Below are positions 1 through 8,568 of a DNA stretch of 59,082 bases, in pieces. A program made the position numbers and the translations under genes. The DNA is taken from NCBI RefSeq assembly GCF_020859565.1, contig NZ_JAJHUO010000049.1:1-59082 (forward strand). The letters run 5' to 3'. The notes under the pieces are model-generated. The model was given only the letters and a program-made list of their open reading frames with translations. It searched no databases and was not told the DNA's origin. Position 1 is the first letter of the stretch; every line of letters starts with the position of its first letter. The stretch comes from Saccharothrix luteola. Lineage in GTDB: Bacteria; Actinomycetota; Actinomycetes; Mycobacteriales; Pseudonocardiaceae.

Positions 1-124
1 CGCCACCCACTGGACACCCCACCACCGACGCCTCCCTACCCACGCCGCCAACCGCCCCGACCGCAAACCACCGACCAACCACCGCACACCCAACGACCCG
101 CTCCCACGGTCCCCACCGAACCAG
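1..124. repeat. 124-bp exact copy of 14516-14639 (contig-end artefact)
   Basis: These bases are identical, in the same orientation, to 14516-14639 and diverge at base 125. The copy does not lead into any gene; it runs straight into homopolymer noise. A C-rich, hard-to-sequence tract duplicated exactly at a sequence end is best read as an assembly or chimeric-read artefact rather than a biological repeat. Confidence 0.85.
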
Positions 125-224
125 GCCCCCCCCCCCCCCCCCCCCCGCGCCCGCGCCCCCCCCCCCCCCGGGGCGGGGGGGGGCGGCCCCCCCCCCGCCC
201 CCCCCCCCCCGCCGCCCCCCCCCG
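125..224. other. low-complexity poly-C/poly-G stretch, probable sequencing noise
   Basis: About 100 bases made almost only of C and G, with long homopolymer runs. No codon structure or motif is visible. It lies between the duplicated fragment and the first readable coding sequence, as expected where low-quality read ends were assembled. Nothing biological should be inferred from it. Confidence 0.85.
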
Positions 225-1052
225 GCCGAGGTCGCCAGGGACAAGGGCATCCGCGTCCGGGTCGACTACTTCGAGGAGTCGTCGGCGCGGGCGATCCGCG
301 CCGAGGACGGCCCGGCGGACGTGATCTTCTCCGCCAACACGATCAGCCACATCGCCTACATGGACTCGATCCTGCGCGGTGTCCACGCGCTGCTCGCGGA
401 CGACGGCGTGTTCGTCGTGGAGGACCGCTACCTCGGCGACGTGGTCGAGCACAACTACTTCGACCAGATCTACGACGAGCACTTCTACCTGTTCGCGATC
501 AAGTCGGTCGGCGCGATGGTGGCCAGGTTCGGGTTCGACCTCGTCGACGCCGAGCGCATCCCGGTGCACGGCGGCGCGATGCGCTACACGATAGCGCGGG
601 CGGGCCGCCGCGCGGTCAGCCAGGCGGTGCTCGACCTGGCCGCCGGGGAAGCGAAGATCGGCCTGGACCGGCTCCCGGTGTACGCGCGCTTCCGCGACGA
701 GATCAAGTCGATCCGATCGGAACTGACGGCCCTCCTGACCGATTTGCGCGATCAGGGCAAGACCGTCGTCGGGTACGGCGCCACGTCGAAGAGCGCGACG
801 GTCACCAACTACTGCGGCATCGGGCCGGACCTCGTGCCGTACATCTCCGACACGACACCGGTGAAGCAGGGCCGCGTGACGCCGGGCTCGCACATCCCGA
901 TCGTCCCGCCGGAGCGGTTCTCGCAGTCCTACCCGGATTACGCGCTGCTGTTCGCCTGGAACCACGCCGACGAGATCATGGCGAAAGAACGCGCGTTCCG
1001 CGAGTCCGGTGGCAAGTGGATCCTCTACGTGCCCCGCGTGCACGTCATCTGA
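225..1052 (+). CDS. sugar C-methyltransferase, 5'-truncated (C-terminal about 275 residues)
   Basis: The open frame runs from the edge of the low-complexity noise to a TGA at 1050-1052, so the N-terminus is lost; the GTG at 321 lies inside the domain and is not the true start. The readable part begins in the SAM-binding methyltransferase domain (ADVIFSANTISHI, then DDGVFVVED) and continues through FDQIYDEHFY and a C-terminal domain with GYGATSKSATVTNY. This matches NDP-hexose C-methyltransferases such as the TylC3 type, which methylate C-3 of NDP-4-keto-deoxysugars and are usually about 400 residues long. The neighbouring deoxysugar reductase and glycosyltransferase support this. An N-terminal Zn-binding domain would be expected in the missing part. 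Confidence 0.8.
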   Translation, partial: AEVARDKGIRVRVDYFEESSARAIRAEDGPADVIFSANTISHIAYMDSILRGVHALLADDGVFVVEDRYLGDVVEHNYFDQIYDEHFYLFAIKSVGAMVARFGFDLVDAERIPVHGGAMRYTIARAGRRAVSQAVLDLAAGEAKIGLDRLPVYARFRDEIKSIRSELTALLTDLRDQGKTVVGYGATSKSATVTNYCGIGPDLVPYISDTTPVKQGRVTPGSHIPIVPPERFSQSYPDYALLFAWNHADEIMAKERAFRESGGKWILYVPRVHVI

Positions 1053-1110
1053 CGACGGCTTTCCGCTCAATCCCGTCGAGCACACCCACTCACCTCGTCG
1101 AGGAGGACCG

Positions 1111-2313
1111 ATGACGCTGACGGGACAACGGCCGCGCGTGGCGGAGCACGGGCGCCAGGACCTGCCGTCGCTCACCGGGCTGCGCTGGTTCGCGGCGCTG
1201 CTCGTGTTCGGCATCCACTTCACCGGGATGGCGCTGACCACGCCGCCGGGGTCGACCGGGCTGAGCGGGTTCGACCAGGCGGTCAACGACCTGGGCCGCA
1301 CCGGGTTCATCGGGGTGTCGTTCTTCTTCGTGCTCAGCGGGTTCGTGCTGACCTGGTCGACGCCCGACGACCTGGCGTCGCGCGAGTTCTGGCGGCGGCG
1401 CTTCGCCAAGATCTACCCCGTGTTCGCGGTGACGGCGCTGGTCGCGGTCGTGCTGCAACTGGTCGTCACCGGCGTCCGGCCGGGCTGGGACGTGGTGCTC
1501 GGCCACGTGTTCCTGCTCCAGGCGTGGACGCCGGACCAGGCGTTCGTCTTCGGCCTCAACCCCGTGATGTGGTCGCTGAGCTGCGAGGCGTTCTTCTACC
1601 TGTCGTTCCCGGCGCTGCTGCTGGTGCTGGACCGGCTGTCGGCGCGCGGCCTGCGGGTCGCCGGCGCGCTGTTCGTGGTCGCCACGTTCGCGGTGCCGGT
1701 GCTCGCGGGCGAGGTGTTCACCCTGCGCGAGCCCGCACCGCCGGCGCTGGTGCCGCTGGACGGGTTCGAGAACCAGTTCACCTACTGGTTCACCTACGTC
1801 TTCCCGTTGATGCGCGTCACGGAGTTCGCGCTCGGCATCGTCGTCGCGCTGCTGGTGCGGCGCGGCGCGTGGGTCGGCCCGCCGCTGCCGGTGGCGATCG
1901 GCCTGTGCCTGGCCGCGTTCTTCGTCAACCGCGAGCTGCCGCCGCCGTGGCAGCGGTCGGCTGGGATGCTGATCCCGTTCGCGCTGCTCATCGCGGCGGC
2001 GGCGCGGGCGGACTCGCGGCGCGCCTGGTCCCCGTTGCGCAGCGGGCCGCTGGTGTTCCTCGGGAAGGTCTCGTTCGCCTTCTACGCGGTGCACGTGCTG
2101 ATCATCATGCACACCATGGGCGGCCGCGTGCAGACCTGGCTCGCCGACCTGGGGGTGATCAGCGGGCCCGCCCTGCCGGTGTGGGGCGCGCTGGTCGTGC
2201 TCGTGGTGCAGCTCGCCGTCACCGTCTTCGTGGCCTGGTTGGTGTACCGGTTCGTCGAGGTGCCGATGACCAGGCTGTTGCGCGGGGCGCGACGCGGTGT
2301 GCCGGTGGTCTAG
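1111..2313 (+). CDS. membrane acyltransferase (acyltransferase 3 / OafA family)
   Basis: A 400-residue polytopic membrane protein. It opens with SLTGLRWFAALLVFGIHF, the usual first segment of acyltransferase 3 proteins with the putative catalytic His in TM1. It continues with FFVLSGFVLTW, RRFAKIYPVF and about ten hydrophobic helices, ending in a short Arg-rich tail. The family transfers acyl groups (often acetyl) to hydroxyls of sugars or antibiotics at the inner membrane. The ATG at 1111 follows a GAGGAGG ribosome site, so the longer frame from 1009 is rejected. It lies 58 bp after the C-methyltransferase and beside a glycosyltransferase, so decoration of a glycosylated metabolite is likely; cell-wall or exopolysaccharide acylation is the alternative. 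Confidence 0.8.
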   Translation: MTLTGQRPRVAEHGRQDLPSLTGLRWFAALLVFGIHFTGMALTTPPGSTGLSGFDQAVNDLGRTGFIGVSFFFVLSGFVLTWSTPDDLASREFWRRRFAKIYPVFAVTALVAVVLQLVVTGVRPGWDVVLGHVFLLQAWTPDQAFVFGLNPVMWSLSCEAFFYLSFPALLLVLDRLSARGLRVAGALFVVATFAVPVLAGEVFTLREPAPPALVPLDGFENQFTYWFTYVFPLMRVTEFALGIVVALLVRRGAWVGPPLPVAIGLCLAAFFVNRELPPPWQRSAGMLIPFALLIAAAARADSRRAWSPLRSGPLVFLGKVSFAFYAVHVLIIMHTMGGRVQTWLADLGVISGPALPVWGALVVLVVQLAVTVFVAWLVYRFVEVPMTRLLRGARRGVPVV

Positions 2314-3170
2314 CCCTCCTGCACGGCTTTCCAGGTGCGGCGCAGGCCCTCGGTGAACGTGGTGACCGGCCGCCAGCCCAGCACGTCCTCGGCCAGCCCG
2401 ACGTCCAGCAGGATCGTCCGCCGGTCGAACTCGCGCGACGGTGACCGGTCCACCGCCGACCGCACGCCGGTCACGTCCTCGACCTCGCGCCGCAGCCGGC
2501 CGAGGGAGACGGGGTCTCCGGAGCCGATGTTCAGGGCGAACGGCAGGTCACCGGTGTGCCGGGAGATGCGGAGCAGGGCGTCCACGACGTCGTCCACGTA
2601 CACGAAGTCCCGGGTGATGTCGTCGTCGCCGATCTGGCGCAGGCGTTCCCCCTGGGCGACCGCGGTCAGCCAGTGCGCGATCACGCCGTGCCCGGGGTCG
2701 GTCCGGTGGCCGGGCCCGTAGAGGCTGGCCAGCCGCGCCACCACCGGACGCACCCCCGGCGCGGCGCGCAGCACCTTTTCCATCTCCAGCTTGCACCGGC
2801 TGTACGCGGTGCCCGGCCGCAACGGCGTGCGCTCCGTGAATGGTGGTTCCGCGGCCCGGTCGTAGCAGTCCGCGCTGCCGGCCAGAACGACGGTCGGATT
2901 GGTGCCGAGAGCGCCGAGGGCCGCGACGAGCCGGGTGAAGTCGGCGAGATCGCGGTCGGCCCTTTCGGGGAAGCGCTCGGCCGTTCCGGGCGTGACGCTG
3001 GTGGCGACGCAGAAGACCACCTCAGCGGTGCGGAGCGCCGGCGACAGCACGTCGTCCACGAGCGCGGGTTCACCCCTGGTGATCGGCGAGACCTGCGCGG
3101 ATGCCCGTTCCAGCCCGGCGGCGAGCGCCGACCCGAGGAACCCGCGCGCGCCTACCACCACCGCATGCAT
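2310..3170 (-). CDS. NDP-sugar SDR reductase/epimerase (deoxysugar type)
   Basis: A 286-residue extended short-chain dehydrogenase. The N-terminal Rossmann motif is MHAVVVGARGFLGSAL (GxxGFLG), followed by the AYSRCK catalytic Tyr-xxx-Lys and then YGPGHRTDPGHGVIAHW and TRDFVYVDDVVDALL, typical of NAD(P)-dependent NDP-sugar epimerases and 4-ketoreductases. The ATG at 3170 is preceded by GGAGGAAGG; an open extension to 3311 is out-of-character sequence. It is convergent with the acyltransferase (4-bp overlap) and divergent from the glycosyltransferase. In this setting a 4-ketoreductase finishing a dTDP-deoxysugar is the best guess; the exact stereochemistry cannot be read. Confidence 0.8.
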   Translation of the reverse strand: MHAVVVGARGFLGSALAAGLERASAQVSPITRGEPALVDDVLSPALRTAEVVFCVATSVTPGTAERFPERADRDLADFTRLVAALGALGTNPTVVLAGSADCYDRAAEPPFTERTPLRPGTAYSRCKLEMEKVLRAAPGVRPVVARLASLYGPGHRTDPGHGVIAHWLTAVAQGERLRQIGDDDITRDFVYVDDVVDALLRISRHTGDLPFALNIGSGDPVSLGRLRREVEDVTGVRSAVDRSPSREFDRRTILLDVGLAEDVLGWRPVTTFTEGLRRTWKAVQEG

Positions 3171-3373
3171 AACGCCTTCCTCCGCTCGCGAACCGGCAGC
3201 GTGCCACATCGCCGCGCGCGCCCGGTACACCGTCCCGGAAAATCCGCATTTTCGAAGAAGACCCTGGACGGGCGCGCTCGCCGGTTGACAGCATGTGACG
3301 AAAAGAAACATGGGGACGTTTACCCGGACGGCAGCCCGCGCGCCGTTCGCCGAATGGTCGGGAAAGGCGTTTT
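3171..3373 (+). promoter_or_regulatory. divergent promoter region between SDR and glycosyltransferase genes
   Basis: This 203-bp spacer must hold both start regions. A perfect TTGACA lies at 3285-3290, but no good -10 hexamer sits 16-18 bp downstream, so only a -35-like element is supported. A GGGAAAGG ribosome site lies just before the ATG at 3374. No clear operator palindrome was seen. Confidence 0.35.
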
Positions 3374-4693
3374 ATGCGTTTTCTGTTCACCGCATGGCCC
3401 ACGCCTTCGCACCTGTTCCCGCTCGTTCCGCTGGCCAACGCGCTCATCGGCGCGGGCCACGAGGTGCGCGTCGCGTCCACGCCCTCCCTGGCCGGCGCGA
3501 TCCGCGCCTGCGGCCTCACCGCGGTGCCCCTCGGCGACGGCTCGGGCACGGTCACCGGGCCGGGCAAGATCGTGTCACCGGAGCTCGCGGCGCGCTTCGA
3601 CGACCTCGCCGCCCGGCTCGGGCTGTCCGAGGACGAACGCGCCACCTGGGACGTCTTCCGCTACTTCATGCTGCCGCCGATGTGGGACTTCCACCCCTTC
3701 GGCGCGTCGGCGTCCGACCCGCACCCCGAGGTCGACGACCTCGTCGAGTACACCCGCGTGTGGCGGCCGGACATGATCCTGTGGGACCCGACGGCCATCG
3801 CCGCCTCCATCGCGGCCAAGGTGAACGGTGTCGCGGACGCCCGGCTCATGTGGACCCAGGACTACTACCCGTTCGCGGTGCGCGCGATGGAGCGCGCGCC
3901 CGGCGGCTGGGACCCGTTCACGGAGACCGTGCGCCCGGCCGCCGAGCGGCACGGCCTGGAGGTGGACGAGGAGCTGCTGCTCGGGCAGTTCACCGTGGAC
4001 GCGATGCCCACCGCGATGCGCCTGCCGGACGCCACGACGACGATGCCGATGCGCTGGGTGCCGTTCACCGGCACCACCACCGTCCCGGACTGGCTGGACG
4101 CCAAGCGTTCCCGGCCGCGGGTCGCGCTGTCCCTCGGGCAGTCCCGCCGGCTGGTCATGATGGAGGACGGCTGGGACCCGGTGGCGAACGTGCTGGAGGT
4201 GGTCGGCCGGCTGGACGTCGAAGTCGTGGCGACGCTCAACGCGACCCAGCTGGCGCGCGTGCGGGCGGTGCCGGACAACGTGCGCCTGATCGACTACCTG
4301 CCGCTGAACGTGCTGCTGCCCACGTGCGACGCGATCGTCCACCACGGCGGGATCGGGACGTTCGGCGCGGCGGCGACCTTCAAGTTGCCGCAGCTGATCA
4401 TCGACTCCCACGCGCAGCACCTGATCCCCGCGTTCGGCGACGAGTGGGCCGCCGCCTTCCGGACCATGACCTCCAAGAACGCCGCGCGCTACGTGCCCGA
4501 CCGGGGCGCGGGTTTCACCGTGGACGTGCACGCCGCCCCGGAAGAGGCCAGGACGCGGCTCAAGATGGTGCTCGAGGAGTCGGACGTCCGCGCCGGCGTC
4601 GAGCGGGTCTACTCGGAACTGATGGCGATGCCCAGCCCGCACGACCTCGTCGCGAGGCTGGAGGACGCGGCGCGGCGCGGGCGCACGGCGTGA
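3374..4693 (+). CDS. EryCIII/DesVII-type glycosyltransferase (GT-B, GT1)
   Basis: A 439-residue GT-B glycosyltransferase. It starts MRFLFTAWPTPSHLFPLVPL, the typical N-terminus of macrolide-type enzymes (the His here is the presumed catalytic base). The C-terminal half carries LPLNVLLPTCDAIVHHGGIGT, the HHGG nucleotide-sugar signature. Such enzymes attach TDP-deoxysugars to polyketide aglycones and many need a P450-like activator protein; none is present here, though it could lie beyond the truncated left edge. The start ATG has a GGGAAAGG site. The gene is followed 24 bp later by an exporter, suggesting attachment of sugar and then export as one unit. Confidence 0.87.
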   Translation: MRFLFTAWPTPSHLFPLVPLANALIGAGHEVRVASTPSLAGAIRACGLTAVPLGDGSGTVTGPGKIVSPELAARFDDLAARLGLSEDERATWDVFRYFMLPPMWDFHPFGASASDPHPEVDDLVEYTRVWRPDMILWDPTAIAASIAAKVNGVADARLMWTQDYYPFAVRAMERAPGGWDPFTETVRPAAERHGLEVDEELLLGQFTVDAMPTAMRLPDATTTMPMRWVPFTGTTTVPDWLDAKRSRPRVALSLGQSRRLVMMEDGWDPVANVLEVVGRLDVEVVATLNATQLARVRAVPDNVRLIDYLPLNVLLPTCDAIVHHGGIGTFGAAATFKLPQLIIDSHAQHLIPAFGDEWAAAFRTMTSKNAARYVPDRGAGFTVDVHAAPEEARTRLKMVLEESDVRAGVERVYSELMAMPSPHDLVARLEDAARRGRTA

Positions 4694-4717
4694 TCCGGTC
4701 GACGGGGCAGGTGTGAC

Positions 4718-6256
4718 GTGGGCGCGGAACCGCGGGCCAGTGGCCGCGACTGGCTGGGCTTCGCCGTCCTGGCGCTGGTCCCGGTCCTGCTCTCGCTCGA
4801 CGTCAGCGTGCTGTTCCTGGCGCTGCCGGAGCTGAGCGCCGACCTGCGGCCCGACAGCGCCGAACTGCTGTGGATCGGCGACATCTACCCGTTCATGATC
4901 GCCGGTTTCCTCGTCACCGCGGGCACCCTCGGCGACCGGGTCGGCCGCAAGAAGCTGCTGCTCGTCGGCGGCGCGCTGTTCGGGCTGGCGTCGGTCCTGA
5001 CCGCCTACTCCGGCAGCCCCGGCATGCTCATCGCGGCCCGTGCGCTGCTCGGCGTGTCCGGCGCGATCATGCTGCCGAACACGTTGGCGCTGGTGGTGGT
5101 CATGTTCGCCAACCCCAAGCAGCGCAGCCTCGCGATCGGCGTGTGGATCAGCTGCTTCATGGCGGGCATCGCGGTCGGCCCGGTGATCGGCGGGCTGGTG
5201 CTGGACGCGTTCTGGTGGGGCGCGGTGTTCCTGGTCGGCGTGCCGGTCATGGTGGCCCTGCTGGTGCTCGGTCCGCTGACGCTGCCGGAGTTCCGCAACC
5301 CGGGGGCCGGGCGGATCGACCTGCCGAGCGTGGTGCTGTCGCTGGCCGCGATCCTGCCCGTGGTGCACGGGCTCAAGGGTTTCGCCCGCGACGGCGTCAC
5401 CTCCGTGAACGCGGTCGCGCTGCTGGTCGGCCTCGGCTTCGGCGCGGTGTTCGTGGTGCGGCAGCACAAGCTGCCCAACCCGCTGCTGGACCTGAAGCTG
5501 TTCGGCAACCGCACGTTCGCGGGCGGTATCGGGATCATGCTGCTGGCGTCGGCGAACATCTCCGGCTCGATGCTGCTGGCCAGCCAGTACCTGCAGCAGG
5601 TGCTGGGGTTCTCGGCGGTGCGGGCCGGGTTCTGGCTCGTGGTGCCGGCGATCGGGCTGGTGACGGCGTCGCTGCTGTCGCCGATCGCCGCACGACGCTC
5701 GCGGCCCGGCTACGTGATGGCGGTCGGCCTGGCGATCGCCACCGCCGGTTTCGCCGTGCTGACGCAGATGACCACGACCAGCGGCGTGGCGCTGCTCGTG
5801 GCCGGGTCGATCATGGTGCAGTTCGGCATCGGGGCCAGCGGTTCGTTGGGCACCGACCTGGTCGTCGGGACGGCGCCGGCGGAGGCGGCGGGTTCCGCTT
5901 CCTCGCTGGTGCAGACGGGGACCGAGTTGGGCACCGCGCTGGGCATCGCCGGTTTCGGCACGATCGCGGTCGCGGTCTACCGGACCGACATGGCGACCTC
6001 GGCCGTCGTCGACGCCCGCGACACGTTGCCAGGCGCCCTGACCGCGGCCGAGGGCCTGCCGCCGGACGTGGCCGCGGGCTTGTTGTCGCAAGCTCGCGAA
6101 GCGTTCACCGGCGGTGTGACGCTCGCGGCAACCACCAGCGCGGTGATCGTGGCGGCGCTGACCGTCGCGACGATCGTCCTGCTCCGCCACGCAAAGCCAC
6201 TGGGCCAACCCGCACCCACCGCGGAGGCCGCCTCGAAGACGGGCGCAGATGGCTGA
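4718..6256 (+). CDS. MFS drug exporter, DHA2 (14-TM, EmrB/QacA) family
   Basis: A 512-residue membrane protein with about 14 hydrophobic helices. It contains the MFS motif A variant GDRVGRKK after TM2 and the DHA2-type segment LDVSVLFLALPEL in TM1. The GTG at 4718 lies 24 bp after the glycosyltransferase stop, suggesting co-transcription. Proteins of this family export drugs and self-made antibiotics by proton antiport, so self-resistance or product export for the adjacent cluster is likely. It is the last gene of the secondary-metabolite block; a strong terminator follows at 6294-6328. Confidence 0.87.
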   Translation: MGAEPRASGRDWLGFAVLALVPVLLSLDVSVLFLALPELSADLRPDSAELLWIGDIYPFMIAGFLVTAGTLGDRVGRKKLLLVGGALFGLASVLTAYSGSPGMLIAARALLGVSGAIMLPNTLALVVVMFANPKQRSLAIGVWISCFMAGIAVGPVIGGLVLDAFWWGAVFLVGVPVMVALLVLGPLTLPEFRNPGAGRIDLPSVVLSLAAILPVVHGLKGFARDGVTSVNAVALLVGLGFGAVFVVRQHKLPNPLLDLKLFGNRTFAGGIGIMLLASANISGSMLLASQYLQQVLGFSAVRAGFWLVVPAIGLVTASLLSPIAARRSRPGYVMAVGLAIATAGFAVLTQMTTTSGVALLVAGSIMVQFGIGASGSLGTDLVVGTAPAEAAGSASSLVQTGTELGTALGIAGFGTIAVAVYRTDMATSAVVDARDTLPGALTAAEGLPPDVAAGLLSQAREAFTGGVTLAATTSAVIVAALTVATIVLLRHAKPLGQPAPTAEAASKTGADG

Positions 6257-6293
6257 GTTCCCGGGCGCGGCGATGATCGACCCACGGCCACCA

Positions 6294-6328
6294 GCGAAAG
6301 GCCACCCACGATGCGGGTGGCCTTTCGC
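6294..6328. terminator. strong hairpin terminator after the exporter gene
   Basis: A perfect 14-bp stem (6294-6307 with 6315-6328, arm GCGAAAGGCCACCC) with a 7-nt loop, 38 bp after the exporter stop. There is no long T-run, as is usual in actinomycetes. It closes the secondary-metabolite locus. Confidence 0.85.
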
Positions 6329-6387
6329 GGTCAAGCCTCGCGGTCCTACTTCGCCCTGGTCAGGCACTTGTTCCACCAAGACCTCTA

Positions 6388-6428
6388 CGGCCGACCCGGT
6401 TCGCGCTCCCGCGAACCGAGGTCGGCCG
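6388..6428. terminator. long hairpin downstream of the WGxxGxxG gene
   Basis: A stem of 18 paired bases (6388-6405 with 6410-6428) broken by one bulged A at 6419 and capped by a CTCC tetraloop. It lies downstream of the minus-strand gene ending at 6623 and so could serve as that gene's terminator. The remaining DNA between 6329 and 6622 shows no supported gene. Confidence 0.6.
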
Positions 6429-6622
6429 AGATCGTGGAGCTGAGCACACAGTATGAGAACTCTGTTGTGGCTGCTCAACGACTTGACCTGCTGATCCCGC
6501 CCGTGGGCTTCCGCGTCAACCGCACCGACAGCACCACGGAGATCACCAGCATCGTCAGGCACCCCGTGCGGCAACCCAGGAACTTCGATCCGGGTTTTGC
6601 TGAAGCGCGTGGCCCGCTCCCG

Positions 6623-6871
6623 TCACCGGCCCACGGTGCGATCGGTGACCTGGTTCCGCTTCCGTCCCGCCAGGCCTGCCAAGCCCAGCAGACCGAGGAG
6701 ACCCAGCAAGCCCCAGTTGCCGCTGCTGTTGTCGTTGTCGTTGTCGTCCTGAGCCGTCACAGCCGTCGCGGCGCGCGGCGTGGCTTCGTCGGCGAGCGCC
6801 GAGGCGGCAGGGACTCCGGCGAGTGCCGTGCCGAGAACGAGTACAGCCAGGAGCCGCTTCGCGGTGTCCAT
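6623..6871 (-). CDS. small secreted WGxxGxxG-motif protein
   Basis: An 82-residue protein. Residues 1-28 form a signal peptide (MDTAKRLLAVLVLG, cleavage near ASALA). A short acidic/Asn linker with DDNDNDNSSGN follows, then a C-terminal segment WGLLGLLGLLGLAGLAGRKR ending in basic residues. This tail matches the WGxxGxxG family described only by that motif; its function is not established. The hydrophobic stretch followed by Arg-Lys resembles a membrane-retention or sorting tail. The ATG at 6871 has a GGAGGAG ribosome site 5 nt away; the open frame upstream to 7036 is not convincing coding sequence. Confidence 0.75.
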   Translation of the reverse strand: MDTAKRLLAVLVLGTALAGVPAASALADEATPRAATAVTAQDDNDNDNSSGNWGLLGLLGLLGLAGLAGRKRNQVTDRTVGR

Positions 6872-7767
6872 GTCGTCTCCTCCGGGGGACGTTGTTCGGG
6901 AGGCCCCTGGGTACCGCCAGGCGAATCGTTCATGTGCTGATCGGCGCAGACAACACATTCGAGTGAAGCTCCAGTCGTGCCGCGTAAGCACTCCGGGGGC
7001 GCGCCGACCACATCGGCCGACCTCGACGCGACGCAACGCTTCGGGTGCCGTTCCGTTCGGTCGGCCTGATCACGGATCGCGCCGAGGAACCCGCTCCAGC
7101 GTTCCTCGACCAGAAATTCTCACACCACTCGCGCGCCCATCGACCCCGCAAATCTGCGGCATGAGGAAAGTGACATCCACGGACGGTGTTCCGCCGCAGG
7201 CCTTTCAGCCGATCGAGGACGGAGGAGCGAGCTGCGAGACTCGTCCGATCACTTCCGAGGACGGGATCCTCAGTCGTCTGGACAGACGCCGCACGAATCT
7301 CATTGGGCCTCCCGGCTGAAAGGCGTCCACAAGCAATGGAGCTTTCCGCTTGTCACATCGCCGGCATGTCGTGCCGGCGGATCGAGCGGCTGAAGCGCCA
7401 TGCCGACTCGCAGCGCACGTTCCCGCGCGAGAAGTGGCGGTTCAGCTCGACCAGGTCAGAATTCGTGCGCCGCTCCCGTGCCCGGCCGGGTCAACCAGAA
7501 CTCCACGTCCGTGCCGGATCGATTGTGCGGCCCGCACCGCCGTGCCCGGACAGCAGGCGCCTTCTGGCTCGTCGCGGTTGCCACCGAGCCCGGGAACACC
7601 GCCCGCGGTGGTTGTGGTCTGTTCGGACCACACCATTGCCCGGTGTTTCTCCCTAACATGCGGCGCAGGACTACCGGGGTGCCCAGGAAATGCTCCCTGG
7701 TCCCGGTTCGCCTGCGTGCGTCGCCGTCGAAGGCAGTCGCGTGCCACTCGAAGCCGTCAGAGGAAGA
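6872..7767. other. about 900 bp without a convincing gene; one distant inverted repeat
   Basis: Several open frames cross this stretch on both strands, but none has a convincing ribosome site, a recognisable domain or consistent codon use. A perfect 12-bp inverted repeat (7200-7211 GCCTTTCAGCCG with 7313-7324) flanks 101 bp. This could be a decayed small mobile element or an RNA fold. The region also contains the promoter of the small minus-strand gene. Confidence 0.5.
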
Positions 7768-8568
7768 ATGTCTGTCTCGCCGTTCTCCAAGAAGTACTTC
7801 GCCAGGAAGCTACGCCGGTCGGTCGTGTCGCTGCTGTTGTGGGCAGTCGTCGCCGGCTTCACCGTGTACCTCGGCAGCTCCGCCGCGGGCACGTTGACCA
7901 GTGACTACACCGAGGTGACCGCCACCGCCGTCGAGGAGACGACCACCTCGCAGACCACCGGGGCGCGACGGAATAGGAGCATCGACCAAGTTCGCGCCCT
8001 GCGGATCGAGTTCGAGCACAGCGGGCAGCAGCGCCGGGAGACGGTGGTGGCCGACCAGCGCGGCGTCGGCGACACCTTCCCCGTCTACGTCAACGACGAG
8101 GACGTGGCCCTGGAGAGGCCGACGGTCGACACGATGACCTGGGTGCTCCTCGCTGTCCTCCTGCTCGTCACGGTGGTGTGGGCGTGGACCACGATCTCCG
8201 GGATCATCCGGACGTCGCGGCTGCGCGGCTTCGACCCGGAGTCCGCCACCGAGCGGTTCGCCATCACCGTCCACCAGATCACGCCGCGCAAAGCCACCAA
8301 GGCGACCTTCCTGCGCGCCACGGGCGTGGTGAGCGACAGCAACGCGGCCAACGAGCAACTCACCGCGGGACGGACGGTGACGCTGGAGTCCTACGACAAC
8401 ACGATGCCGCCAGCCAACGCGTTCCCCTCGCAGCTCGAAGTACACCTGATCCCTGGTGGTGGGGTCCTGACCACGGCCCTGGTCCACACCCCCGGCGCTG
8501 CCGACTGGTGGGTCGCGACGGTGTCCGTGGACAACAGCCACCAGGCGCCGCGGACAAGCACCTCCTGA
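7768..8568 (+). CDS. hypothetical membrane protein with two TM segments
   Basis: A 266-residue protein. A basic N-terminus (FSKKYFARKLRR) leads into TM1 at about residues 18-40. A roughly 90-residue outside domain rich in Thr and charged residues follows, then TM2 at about 123-142 (TWVLLAVLLLVTVVWAW) and a C-terminal cytoplasmic domain of about 120 residues. The arrangement recalls DUF3592-like proteins, but no motif confirms it. The ATG at 7768 follows AGAGGAAG; the upstream in-frame extension to 7690 is less likely. It is isolated by gene-poor DNA on both sides, so context gives no function. Confidence 0.65.
   Translation: MSVSPFSKKYFARKLRRSVVSLLLWAVVAGFTVYLGSSAAGTLTSDYTEVTATAVEETTTSQTTGARRNRSIDQVRALRIEFEHSGQQRRETVVADQRGVGDTFPVYVNDEDVALERPTVDTMTWVLLAVLLLVTVVWAWTTISGIIRTSRLRGFDPESATERFAITVHQITPRKATKATFLRATGVVSDSNAANEQLTAGRTVTLESYDNTMPPANAFPSQLEVHLIPGGGVLTTALVHTPGAADWWVATVSVDNSHQAPRTSTS

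Noticed and set aside
1..124. biological long direct repeat with 14516-14639
   Set aside because: It ends in homopolymer noise at the sequence edge, which points to assembly rather than recombination.
3575..6574. 999-residue open frame on the minus strand
   Set aside because: It is antisense to the clear glycosyltransferase and exporter genes and is rich in Arg/His/Gln/Asp repeats typical of shadow frames in GC-rich DNA.
7186..7904. several 150-180-residue + strand frames between the WGxxGxxG gene and the two-TM protein
   Set aside because: None shows a domain, ribosome site or consistent third-position GC bias; they overlap each other in different frames.
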